In this document: positions 8,934 to 16,715 of the stretch, in pieces
Position numbering within the stretch: the stretch's first letter is position 1
Layout of the letters: every line of letters begins with the position of its first letter
Assembly: GCA_029228645.1 (NCBI GenBank)
Contig: JAPTHR010000010.1
Coordinates: 1-64,000 of the forward strand
DNA: 64,000 nucleotides
Origin: Gammaproteobacteria bacterium Milos-ODIII6
GTDB taxonomy: Bacteria; Pseudomonadota; Gammaproteobacteria; Chromatiales; Chromatiaceae
Reading direction: 5' to 3'
Notes under the pieces: model-generated
Told to the model about the DNA's origin: nothing
Seen by the model: only the letters and a program-made list of their open reading frames with translations
Databases searched by the model: none
Program-made: the position numbers and the translations under genes

Positions 8934-9080
8934 ATGAGGACTATTTTCGCTGCCATCGCGCTCGGCCTGTTCTCTGGGACCGTACTCGCACAGTCCAGCA
9001 TGGATACCAACGAGTCGTCGCTCGGCGATTCCCTCGGGAGCATCGCCGATGAGGCTCATCTCGAAGAGCATGGCTGCTGA
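8934..9080 (+). CDS. Tiny exported protein with C-terminal cysteine
   Basis: This 48-residue ORF has a textbook signal peptide (MRTIFAAIALGLFSGTVLA) and a 29-residue acidic, Ser-rich mature part ending HLEEHGC, so the only Cys is the last residue. The start at 8934 is chosen because AGGAG (8922-8926) sits 7 nt upstream; an earlier in-frame ATG at 8886 would spoil the signal peptide. I recognise no family. It lies before the DsrC-like gene and resembles in design the exported protein at 13658. Confidence 0.6.
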   Translation: MRTIFAAIALGLFSGTVLAQSSMDTNESSLGDSLGSIADEAHLEEHGC

Positions 9081-9269
9081 GCACCCCGTAAAAGGGTCGG
9101 TACATTGGGTGTGTCGACCGGGCTGCGACGGAATGCTTTACCAAAAAAGATGTGTATTGCAGTTTCTGCTGAATAGCTAATGCGTTTGTATTCGACACGG
9201 TCTTTGCTATTCATGTGAGAGACCTGCGGGCCGAAGCCCCAGGAAAAAGAGAACACAGAGGAGATGGAG

Positions 9270-9617
9270 ATGAATAACCGAATCACGCAAGCGAATTCGA
9301 GTGAACGCCGCGCCAACCCGCTCGACCTGGACGAGGCCGGCTTCATGCTGAACCCGAACCGTTGGAATCAATCCGCGGCACGCATACTGGCAGAGGTGAA
9401 TGAAGTGGGCACCTTGGGACCGGATCACTGGTCGATCATCTACTATCTGCGCGAGCATCATTTGTCGTACGGATCACTGCCCCCGATGTCTCAGGTCTGC
9501 CGCACCCGTGGGCTGGACAGAAATGCGGTCAAGCGACTGTTCGGTGGGTGCGCGCAGGCATGGCGGGTGGCGGGATTGCCCAATCCGGGGGATGAGGCGC
9601 TGACCTACATGGGCTGA
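9270..9617 (+). CDS. DsrC/TusE-like protein lacking the C-terminal redox cysteines
   Basis: This 115-residue protein follows the DsrC fold pattern: LDLDEAGFMLNPNRWNQSAA, LGPDHWSIIYYLREHHLSYG and the arm VAGLPNP. DsrC carries sulfane sulfur on two arm cysteines (QACKIAGLPKPTGC in typical members). Here the first is Trp (QAWRVAGLP) and the terminal Cys is missing (NPGDEALTYMG); one Cys remains at LFGGC. It belongs with the regulatory, non-catalytic DsrC paralogues (RspA-like) rather than true DsrC. AGAGGAG at 9257-9263 fits a start at 9270; the ATG at 9264 has no spacing. Confidence 0.75.
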   Translation: MNNRITQANSSERRANPLDLDEAGFMLNPNRWNQSAARILAEVNEVGTLGPDHWSIIYYLREHHLSYGSLPPMSQVCRTRGLDRNAVKRLFGGCAQAWRVAGLPNPGDEALTYMG

Positions 9618-9668
9618 ATGCAGAGCGGTTACTCTCCGATCCTGGCTACTACCTGGATTGGTAGCCTG

Positions 9669-9704
9669 GACAGCAGGCGGCAGAGGGCTCTGCCGCCTGC
9701 TGTC
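9669..9704. terminator. Bidirectional terminator between convergent genes
   Basis: A 17-bp perfect stem (9669-9685 with 9688-9704) stands between the DsrC-like gene and the convergent CoADR-rhodanese gene. A TTAT follows on the plus strand. The strong GC stem and its location fit a shared terminator. Confidence 0.8.
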
Positions 9705-9708
9705 TTAT

Positions 9709-12447
9709 CTACAGGCCTTTTTCCACCGCATACGGCCATTCGCGGATGCCTTCCAGCATCCATGCCGAGTTGAAGCCGTTGTTCTTCAGGATCAGGTCGG
9801 CCACCGCGCTGCGCTTGCCCGCATGGCAATAGACGATGTAGTCCTGGTCCTTGTCGAGTTCGCTCATACGTGTGCGCAACTCGGGTAAGGGAATCAGCGT
9901 CGCTCCCGGTATGCGTTCCTCGTACCATTCCTCCTCGTAGCGCACATCCAGCAGTTTCTTCAAGCCCTGGTCGACCTGGATCTTGGCCGTGTTGTGGTCC
10001 ACGTGGTCGTCAAGCGGTTGACTGATCAAGCGCTTGAAATCCTCGCCATCCAACGCCAGCAGCGTGCTATCGCGGGTCAGCGTGACGGTCGCGCTCCTGG
10101 TCCCCTCGATCACGAAGGCGTCCTCACCGAAGTGGTCGCCCGACACCATCTGGTTGACCAGTTTCGCGCCGTCGTCGCTCAGGAGACCGACCTCGTGAAC
10201 ATCCGCGGCACCGTCGATGATGATATAGAAATTGTCCGGGGTGTCGCCCTGGGTAATGATCTCGTCGCCGGCCCTGGCCTCAATGACCGTGGTGAGCTTC
10301 AACGCCTCCTGCACATTGGACAACGGCAGGTTCATGAACACCGAGGGACGACGCATATCGCCGAGGATTGCCTCGAGATCCGGCCTTTCCTGCGCCAGGT
10401 TCTCGACCATCGCGAACCAACTGCCGAAGAAGTCGAGGTATTCCTGGTCGATTCGGTACAGGGTTGACGGTGTACGGGCGTAAAAGGTCTTGCTTTCATG
10501 GCTGGAAAGTTTGACCGGACGGCGCTTGCTCTCGGTAGAGGAGAGGTGCCGGGAAACCTGGTCGAATTCGATAACATCGATCTCACCATTCCCCAAAACC
10601 AGGATATCGCTGATCGCAGAGGCCTTCAGGGTGACGCTTTCACTCTGACCCAGGCTGTATTCCTTGAGGATCCCGTCCGCCTTGATTTCCTGCAGCAACC
10701 ATAACGGCAGGCCTGACAGGGGGCTGACTGCTTCGTGCAATGCCACAAGGGGGTCGAAACGCGCAGGCGTTGCTCTTGTTGTCCTGCCGCCATCATCGCT
10801 GCAGTAGTTGAGGCAGGCCAAAGTCAGTGTGCCGCCCGGAAGGAGCGAGGCATCGAAACCGCGATGGTTCAACAGTCGCACCGCGTTGTTGGCGCGCGCC
10901 CCTACCGCGCAACTGACATGAATGGGCGTATCGCGATTCAGTTCTTCGAGGCGATCCCGCAGTTCGTTGAGAGGAATATGCTTGACTTCACCTTGGTTGA
11001 CGATCGGTGATACTGCAATTTCGCTGTAACTGCGTACGTCGAGGATGATGGCGCCCGCTTTGCCGATTTCCTCCCAAGGCGTGATTCTCAGGTCGCCGCG
11101 CATGATGTTGGAGCCAATCATGCCGAGGATGTTGACCGGATCCTTGGCCGCGCCAAACTGGGGCGCGTAGCAGAGTTCGGCTTCCTCCAGGTCGTACACG
11201 GTCGCGCCGTTCTGGATGGCCATCGCGATGACATCGATGCGCCGTTCCGCACCTTTTTTCCCGACCGCCTGGGCCCCGAGCACCCTGCCATTGCTGTTAT
11301 CGAACAGCAGCTTCATGCTGATCGGGGTGGCGCCCGGGTAGTAGCCCACGTGATCGTTCGGGTGGGCGTAGATCGCGCTGTAGTCGATTTCGCTGCCTTC
11401 CAGCTGCTTCTCACTCAGTCCCGTCGCGGCGAGGGTGACGTCGAAAAGTCCGCATACCGCGGTCCCCTGGACGCCACGGAAAGAACGCTCGCGACCGGAT
11501 ATCACATCTGCGGCTATACGACCCTGGCGGTTGGCCGGTCCGGCCAGTGGCAGCACGCAGGGCTGCCCGGTGATGGCATGAGTCACTTCGATGGCATCGC
11601 CGACTGCATAGATGTCCGGATCCGAGGTCTGCAGCCTGGCGTTGACCACGATGTGCCCGCTCCCGCTCAGTTCGAGGCCGGCGTCTCTGGCCAATGCGGA
11701 ATCAGGCGTTACACCGATCGCCAGAATGACCATATCGGCACGAATCGAGCGCCCCGCTTCGGTATGGACCTTGATGTCCACATCGGTCTGCTCGAAGGAG
11801 GTGACCGAATCGCCCAGAAGAACGCCGATGCCATTCTTTTCAATCGCCTCCACAACGGGTGCGGTCATCTCCCGGTCCAGTACCGGCATGATCTGCTGGT
11901 CCCGCTCGATGAGATTGACCTTGATGTCGCGGTGAACCAGGTTTTCCGCCATCTCCAGGCCGATGAATCCACCCCCAATGACCACTGCCCGGTCGACGTG
12001 GTGCATCTCGATCCATGACTTGACCTGGTTGCTGTCCGGTACGGAACGGATGGTGAAGATTCCCGGTATGTCGATACCCGGGAATGGCGGCCGGATGGGG
12101 ATGGCGCCGGGTGACAGCACCAACTGGTCGTAGGGTTCGTCGTAAGTCTCTCCGGACTTGAGGTCGTGGACTGTCACAGTCTTGTTCGCACGATCGATGC
12201 CCGTGACTTCATGCAACACCCGGGCATCAATCCGGAAGCGTTCCTCGAACAGGGCGGTATCCGCTATCAGCAGTTCATCTTCCTGCTGAATCACGTTGCC
12301 GATGTAGTAGGGCAGGCCGCAGTTCGCGAAGGACACGTAAGGCCCCTTCTCGAGAATCGTTATCTCTGCCGTTTCGTCCTGTCGGCGCAGCCTCGCAGCA
12401 CAGGAAGCCCCTCCGGCAACACCGCCAACGATCACGATTTTCGCCAT
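9709..12447 (-). CDS. CoA-disulfide reductase-like flavoprotein fused to rhodanese, cNMP-binding and second rhodanese domains
   Basis: This 912-residue fusion has several parts. Residues 1-450 form a CoA-disulfide/NAD(P)H sulfur reductase: FAD motif GGVAGGASCAAR, active Cys43 in SFANCGLPYY, NAD motif VVIGGGFIGLE, and AVGDAIE. Residues 455-555 are a rhodanese with Cys513 (VSCAVGARA). Residues 570-690 look like a worn cNMP-fold. Residues 702-812 are a cNMP-binding domain (GDHFGEDAF...TRSATVTL). Residues 815-912 are a second rhodanese with Cys874 (VYCHAGKRSA). CoADR-rhodanese fusions reduce CoA-persulfide or polysulfide. The internal nucleotide-sensing domain is unusual and suggests allosteric control. 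It is divergent from a Crp-type gene. Confidence 0.9.
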   Translation of the reverse strand: MAKIVIVGGVAGGASCAARLRRQDETAEITILEKGPYVSFANCGLPYYIGNVIQQEDELLIADTALFEERFRIDARVLHEVTGIDRANKTVTVHDLKSGETYDEPYDQLVLSPGAIPIRPPFPGIDIPGIFTIRSVPDSNQVKSWIEMHHVDRAVVIGGGFIGLEMAENLVHRDIKVNLIERDQQIMPVLDREMTAPVVEAIEKNGIGVLLGDSVTSFEQTDVDIKVHTEAGRSIRADMVILAIGVTPDSALARDAGLELSGSGHIVVNARLQTSDPDIYAVGDAIEVTHAITGQPCVLPLAGPANRQGRIAADVISGRERSFRGVQGTAVCGLFDVTLAATGLSEKQLEGSEIDYSAIYAHPNDHVGYYPGATPISMKLLFDNSNGRVLGAQAVGKKGAERRIDVIAMAIQNGATVYDLEEAELCYAPQFGAAKDPVNILGMIGSNIMRGDLRITPWEEIGKAGAIILDVRSYSEIAVSPIVNQGEVKHIPLNELRDRLEELNRDTPIHVSCAVGARANNAVRLLNHRGFDASLLPGGTLTLACLNYCSDDGGRTTRATPARFDPLVALHEAVSPLSGLPLWLLQEIKADGILKEYSLGQSESVTLKASAISDILVLGNGEIDVIEFDQVSRHLSSTESKRRPVKLSSHESKTFYARTPSTLYRIDQEYLDFFGSWFAMVENLAQERPDLEAILGDMRRPSVFMNLPLSNVQEALKLTTVIEARAGDEIITQGDTPDNFYIIIDGAADVHEVGLLSDDGAKLVNQMVSGDHFGEDAFVIEGTRSATVTLTRDSTLLALDGEDFKRLISQPLDDHVDHNTAKIQVDQGLKKLLDVRYEEEWYEERIPGATLIPLPELRTRMSELDKDQDYIVYCHAGKRSAVADLILKNNGFNSAWMLEGIREWPYAVEKGL

Positions 12448-12579
12448 CTCCTCATCTCCTTATTCTTCGTGCGAAGGCTTGTCAGGGTATCAATCTTTAG
12501 CCACTCGGAGCCAACCGTAAAGGGCAGCGTTCAACGCCAGCCGGTCCTGCCCGGAAGAAATGCCTGCTCAACGCCAAGA

Positions 12580-12599
12580 TTTAGTCCGAAAGGGCTAAA
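12580..12599. promoter_or_regulatory. 20-bp palindrome in the CoADR/Crp divergent interval
   Basis: TTTAGTCC and GGGCTAAA flank GAAA, an inverted repeat with one mismatch. It sits roughly midway between the divergent start of the CoADR-rhodanese gene (12447) and the Crp-type gene (12803), where a regulator of both would bind. It is not a canonical CRP or FNR box. The interval 12448-12802 otherwise holds no gene. Confidence 0.4.
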
Positions 12600-12802
12600 C
12601 CGAATGGTCCATTGCTGCTGCGTTCCCGGGTTCAACGGCCAGCGGGCAGTACAAGCCTTGACCATTGCCTGCGGCCTCATGGGGCATGCAGCGATCCTCT
12701 CGACTACTATTCAGCAGACAGGGATGATCCCTGCAAACGAGGCTTGATTGCCGACCGTTGTCATATGTGGCCTGGTTGTCCGAAAACGAGAGCGACGACA
12801 CG

Positions 12803-13474
12803 ATGAAGGGTTCCTGCGTGGAAAAGGAAGGCATCCTTGCGAGCAGTTACCTGTTCGAGGGCTTGAACAGGGGCGAGTTCGCCGATATCGAACAGGCCCT
12901 GGTGCCCAAGCGGTATCGACAGAACACCGTCATCATCGATCAGGGTGATGAGGCCAACAAACTCTATTTCCTGTGTGAAGGACGGGCGCAGGTGTTTGTT
13001 GCGGATGAGAGCGGCCGGGAGGTCGTGCTTGGACAGCTCGAGCCAGGGGCGATCATTGGTGAAATGGCCCTGTTGGCAGAGATACCCCGCACCGCCTCAG
13101 TGGTCACACTCGAGGAAAGCGTCTTTCTTGTCCTCACCCGAAAATCCTTTCTGCAGGCCCTGGAGCAGCATCCCAGGATTGCCGTCAATCTGGCCCGGTC
13201 GCTGGCTCGACATGTTCACCATCTGACCGAAGCTGTCGGAGACTTCGCCCTGCTGGACGTCTACGGCCGGGTCGCCAAGTTGCTGCGAAGCAGTGCCAGC
13301 GATCAGGACGGGCGTCTCATCACGCCAAAGTGGACTCACCAACAGATCGCCGATCGGGTCGGCGCTTCGCGCGAGATGGTGAGCAAGATACTCAAGGAAC
13401 TCCGCGCCGGTGATTACATCGGTGTCGAGGGAAAACGTTACATCCTGCATCGCAAGCTGCCGGAACGCTGGTAG
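12803..13474 (+). CDS. Crp/Fnr-family transcription regulator
   Basis: This 223-residue protein has an N-terminal cNMP-binding fold (about 25-135: GDEANKLYFLCEGRAQVF, GAIIGEMALLAEIPRTASV) and a C-terminal Crp-type winged helix (THQQIADRVGASREMVSKIL). The RTASV stretch keeps the Arg-Thr/Ala core of cAMP-type pockets. The four cysteines of FNR are absent, so this is not an iron-sulfur O2 sensor. It is divergent from the CoADR fusion, which itself has a cNMP domain, so both may answer to one nucleotide. ATG 12803 was preferred to an in-frame TTG at 12758. Confidence 0.9.
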   Translation: MKGSCVEKEGILASSYLFEGLNRGEFADIEQALVPKRYRQNTVIIDQGDEANKLYFLCEGRAQVFVADESGREVVLGQLEPGAIIGEMALLAEIPRTASVVTLEESVFLVLTRKSFLQALEQHPRIAVNLARSLARHVHHLTEAVGDFALLDVYGRVAKLLRSSASDQDGRLITPKWTHQQIADRVGASREMVSKILKELRAGDYIGVEGKRYILHRKLPERW

Positions 13475-13517
13475 CCCGGGCGGGCGCTCTGCAGGAGCCG
13501 GGTCCGTATTCCGTTTT

Positions 13518-13530
13518 GTGAATAGTTCAC
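13518..13530. promoter_or_regulatory. Small perfect palindrome upstream of exported protein
   Basis: GTGAA-TAG-TTCAC lies 128 nt before the small exported protein at 13658 and just after the Crp-type gene. Half-sites of GTGA type are typical of Crp relatives, but the spacing is too short for a classical CRP box. Weak evidence. Confidence 0.25.
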
Positions 13531-13657
13531 TTTTTCGCGGTTCTTATCCCCCATTTTTCCGCGCTGCATTCTCTTAATCTTTCTCTTACAGAAGGGGCTT
13601 CCTGCCGGTAGCGGAAGTCATGCAAGAGCAACTCAAGACGTCTAGAGGAGAATACAG

Positions 13658-13945
13658 ATGAATACCAGCAAACTCGCAGCCATCGCAGTCCTGTCCACCT
13701 TCCTGAGCGGCACGGTCCAGGCCGCAGTCGCCAGCGAATGGGATCGCAAGCTACTCTTCGGTCCCTCTTCAGCCCTGCTGGAAAGAGAGGAAGCCGGAAA
13801 CGTGACGATCTATGACGGGGTGCTTGCCTCGGATGTGGATCGCGCCATGGACGAGCAGTTCGATCGCGTGGAATCGATGATGTTCGTGCGCACCCTGTAT
13901 CCGGCAGAGGGAGGGGCATATGAGGCAGAGGAAGACTGCGACTGA
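13658..13945 (+). CDS. Small exported protein, unknown function
   Basis: This 95-residue protein has a signal peptide (residues 1-22, cut near VQA/AVA) and an acidic mature region, EWDRKLLFGPSSALLEREE, ending EEDCD with a single Cys. AGAGGAG at 13643-13649 supports the start. It resembles the 48-residue exported protein at 8934 in signal sequence (SGTVxA) and lone C-terminal Cys. The two bracket the DsrC-like/CoADR/Crp group. I know no family for it. Confidence 0.65.
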   Translation: MNTSKLAAIAVLSTFLSGTVQAAVASEWDRKLLFGPSSALLEREEAGNVTIYDGVLASDVDRAMDEQFDRVESMMFVRTLYPAEGGAYEAEEDCD

Positions 13946-13951
13946 GGCATA

Positions 13952-14248
13952 TTGGGCAACCGGACCAGGCAATCAGCCACCACAGGGCTCGGTCACGACT
14001 CGTTCAGCAGTCGGTCCAGTGAACAGGGGCTGGCGGCCTACGACGCGGGAAACCGGGAAAAGTTGCTCGCTGCCTTCGAAAAATTGCAGCAGCATCCTCG
14101 GCCCAGGGTTCACCCTCGCAATATCGAACGGATCAAGCTGTTGCAGGAAAAAACCAGTGCCCTGCCATGCCAGGGCACGGCGTTTTCTCGCAAACCACCC
14201 AGTATCGCTGAGAGTCGAGGACGATCAGGGCAGACGTCAAAGACGTGA
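13952..14248 (+). CDS. Doubtful short ORF downstream of the exported protein
   Basis: A 98-codon frame starts at TTG with GAGG 6 nt upstream, 6 nt after the previous stop. Its middle reads plausibly (AAYDAGNREKLLAAFEKLQQ), but the end runs through a hairpin and becomes low quality. It may be a decayed gene end or non-coding. Confidence 0.25.
   Translation: MGNRTRQSATTGLGHDSFSSRSSEQGLAAYDAGNREKLLAAFEKLQQHPRPRVHPRNIERIKLLQEKTSALPCQGTAFSRKPPSIAESRGRSGQTSKT
14157..14178. terminator. Probable terminator between convergent genes
   Basis: An 8-bp GC-rich stem (14157-14164 with 14171-14178) around CCATGC precedes GGCGTTTTC. It separates the plus-strand exported protein region from the end of the minus-strand Mbx-like operon. 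Confidence 0.5.
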
Positions 14249-14256
14249 TCGAGGCG

Positions 14257-14754
14257 TCACACCCCGCCGCTGTGCACGACCTCGTAGTAGATCTTTTCCA
14301 GTTCCGCCTTGTGCTGGGTCTCTTCCGCGGCGAGGAACTTGAACAGGTCGTGGATCGGGCCGGGGGCGGTCGATTCGGCCAGCGAATGGTATTGCTCCAT
14401 CGCGGCATGCTCGCGCCCCAACGCGTACTGCAACACTGCCTGGTCATCCGGCTTGTCGCCCAGCTCCGGCAGGTGGATGCAGTCCGAGAAACGACCGTCG
14501 CTGGCGGGCGTGTCGACCTGCTCCTGGAGCATCTCCTCGATATCCGCGCGGGACTGCAGTTGCGTGAACAGGTCGAAGTGGCGCTGCTCCTCTTCGGCGA
14601 GTTCCTCGACCAGGTAGCGGATCTGTTTGCTGACCTTGGGCGCGAGGTCGGCGTAGAAATCCCTGGCAGTGCGCTCGAACTCGGTCGCGACCGCCAGGAT
14701 GTCCTTGAGTGACGATTGCGCCTTCATGCGCTGATAGCCTCTGCCTTCGGTCAT
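14257..14754 (-). CDS. Ferritin-like (rubrerythrin-type) di-iron protein
   Basis: This 165-residue protein is built of two helix pairs with the di-iron ligand pattern: ATEFERTARDFY, EELAEEEQRHFDLF, ALGREHAAMEQY and LAAEETQHKAELE. There is no rubredoxin domain. Relatives reduce peroxide or hold iron. The start ATG overlaps the stop of the upstream polyferredoxin-oxidoreductase (ATGA), so it is the last gene of the Mbx-like operon. An oxidative-stress or iron supply role for the FeS-rich complex is inferred. Confidence 0.85.
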   Translation of the reverse strand: MTEGRGYQRMKAQSSLKDILAVATEFERTARDFYADLAPKVSKQIRYLVEELAEEEQRHFDLFTQLQSRADIEEMLQEQVDTPASDGRFSDCIHLPELGDKPDDQAVLQYALGREHAAMEQYHSLAESTAPGPIHDLFKFLAAEETQHKAELEKIYYEVVHSGGV

Positions 14755-16550
14755 GTCTGTGCCTCCTGTTGTGCAAACACCGCTTCGATACTCGCCGCGA
14801 CCTTGTGGCCGGTCGCCACCGCCGTGACCACATCGGGCCCCTTGACGCAGTCGCCGGCGGCCCACAACCAAGACTCCGAGGTGCGCCCGTCGTCGTCGAC
14901 CTGCAGCCGACCCCGGTTCCATTCGAGCTGCTCGGTCAGCTCTTCGCCCAGCAGGCTGACATCGCTCATCTGGCCGATCGCCTCGATCACCCATTCGCCC
15001 TTGTGCAGCTGCTCATCGTTCTCGTCGTAGGACGGCGCGAAGCGGTGCTGTTCATCGAATATGGACAAGACCTTCCAGGTACGCAGCCCCACCAGGCCAC
15101 CCTGGTCGCCGATCACGCATTCCTGCGGCCCACGCGAATCCAGGATGTGGATCTGTTCCTCAATCGATTCCTTGATCTCCACCGGGTCGGCGAGGAAGTG
15201 TGCCTTGTCTTCAAGAGCTGTCAGAGTAACCGCGATCTCGCCATGCTGCTGCTTCTGCAACCGCGCCATACTGCGGGCAATGTCCATGGCAACGTTGCCG
15301 CCCCCGATCACCACCAGGCTCTTCGGCGCCTCGATCGCCTCCCCGTCGCGGATGCGGCGCAGCAGGTCGACGGCCTTGAACACGTTCGCATGATCGGAAC
15401 CGGGAATCCGCGTCGAGCGTCCCATCCACAGGCCGATCGCGAGTATCACCGCGTCGTTGTCCTGCTGCAGCTGCTGCATGCTGATATCGGTGCCGACCCG
15501 GGTGTTGTAGTGCATCTCGACACCCATCGACACGATCAGGTCGATCTCGCGCTGGATGGTGTCGCTCGGCAGGCGGTACTCCGGAATGCCGTAGCGGGTC
15601 ATGCCGCCGGCATGCGACTCGGACTCGTACACGGTGACCTGGTGACCGGCACGGGCCAGGTCGAAGGCCGCGGTCATGCCCGCGGGGCCCGCGCCGACGA
15701 TGGCGATCTTTCTGCCGGTGGCCGGGCCCGGTGCGCCGATGATCTCGCGGTAGCGCTCGTGCGGAACCTGTTCGGTAATGTGGCGCTTCAGCCAGCGGAT
15801 CGCGATCGGGTCACCCTCGTGGCTGGCGGCACAGGTGGTCTCGCAGCGACGCGTGCAGACCTTGCCGCAGATCTGCGAGAAGGGATTGCTGTCGTACAAC
15901 AGCTTCAGGCCGCGTTCATAGTCGCCGTCACGGATCGCCCTGATGTAGTCCGGGATAGCCATGTGGGTCGGGCAGGTGGCCACGCAGATGCCGCAGGTGA
16001 CGCAGCGGTCGGCCTCCAGCTGGGCCTGTTCGACGGTATAACCGGTCACCATCTCGACGAATGAGTCGATGCGCTGAGCTGGCGCCAGTTCCGGCATGTC
16101 GATGCGTTCCGGCGCGTTCAGCCGATGCCCGTCCGGGCGGCGATAGCCATCCTCGTAATCGTCCCAGTGCTTCTTGTCGACACCGGGCATGAAGCGGAAC
16201 TTGTCCGGGTCGGCCTCGACCCACTTGTACTCGTTGGACATGGTCAGCGAGCCGGTCATGCAGACATCCACGCACAAGGCACACCAGCAGCAGCGCCCGT
16301 AGTCGATACGTGGACGCAGCCCCGAATCGCCGGGTTGGGTAGCCACCCCGTCGGCCGGCAGCATATCGATGGCGCCGTTCTGGCAGATCGCCTCGCAGGT
16401 GCCGCAACCGATGCATTTCTCGGAATCGTTCTTGTGGAAACCGCGGTAGCGCTCACTGGCCGGTCGATTGAACGGATCCTTGATGCTGACCGGTTCGCGG
16501 AAGAGGTTCTTCCACGCGGTAAACGGGGATAACAGGTCACGTACGGACAT
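14751..16550 (-). CDS. Polyferredoxin (NuoI/MbxN-like) fused to GltD-type NAD(P)H oxidoreductase
   Basis: This 599-residue fusion starts with a NuoI/MbxN-like N-terminus carrying two [4Fe-4S] sets: CIGCGTCEAIC (Cys46-56) and CCWCALCVDVC (Cys87-97). The second part is a GltD/NfnL-like module with CVTCGICVATC (183-193), CGKVCTRRCETTC (228-240), FAD motif IVGAGPAGMTAA and NAD(P) motif VVIGGGNVAMDIA. It occupies the mbxN position of the operon and would connect the complex to NAD(P)H. The start at 16550 has AGGA upstream; codons further upstream lie in a repeat. Confidence 0.88.
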   Translation of the reverse strand: MSVRDLLSPFTAWKNLFREPVSIKDPFNRPASERYRGFHKNDSEKCIGCGTCEAICQNGAIDMLPADGVATQPGDSGLRPRIDYGRCCWCALCVDVCMTGSLTMSNEYKWVEADPDKFRFMPGVDKKHWDDYEDGYRRPDGHRLNAPERIDMPELAPAQRIDSFVEMVTGYTVEQAQLEADRCVTCGICVATCPTHMAIPDYIRAIRDGDYERGLKLLYDSNPFSQICGKVCTRRCETTCAASHEGDPIAIRWLKRHITEQVPHERYREIIGAPGPATGRKIAIVGAGPAGMTAAFDLARAGHQVTVYESESHAGGMTRYGIPEYRLPSDTIQREIDLIVSMGVEMHYNTRVGTDISMQQLQQDNDAVILAIGLWMGRSTRIPGSDHANVFKAVDLLRRIRDGEAIEAPKSLVVIGGGNVAMDIARSMARLQKQQHGEIAVTLTALEDKAHFLADPVEIKESIEEQIHILDSRGPQECVIGDQGGLVGLRTWKVLSIFDEQHRFAPSYDENDEQLHKGEWVIEAIGQMSDVSLLGEELTEQLEWNRGRLQVDDDGRTSESWLWAAGDCVKGPDVVTAVATGHKVAASIEAVFAQQEAQT

Positions 16551-16564
16551 TCTGGATTCCTGAA

Positions 16565-16700
16565 TTAACCGCAAAGGACGCAAAGGACGCGAAGGGAGAA
16601 TCAAGCTTGTATCGGAACCGATATTCCCGCGGTGAGTAATCGCTTCGGGCGTTCATGACAAGGACTTCTCTTTGCGTTCCTTGGCGTCCTTTGCGGTGAA
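16565..16700. repeat. Palindromic intergenic repeat (copy A)
   Basis: Arms 16565-16581 and 16684-16700 are complementary at 16 of 17 positions. The same arm sequence recurs at 19170 and 19366. It fills the 165-nt gap between the NuoD-like stop and the polyferredoxin start. Such AAGGACGCAAAGG-type palindromes look like a dispersed non-coding element. Confidence 0.65.
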
Positions 16701-16715
16701 ATATTCTTTCCCTCG

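Noticed and set aside
9270-9617. Functional DsrC/TusE sulfur carrier
   Set aside because: Both arm cysteines are replaced or missing.
12803-13474. FNR-type oxygen sensor
   Set aside because: The N-terminal cysteine set needed for the [4Fe-4S] cluster is absent.
14709-16064. Long plus-strand open frame of 451 codons
   Set aside because: Antisense to the polyferredoxin-oxidoreductase and ferritin genes; no motifs and skewed composition. A GC-rich shadow frame.
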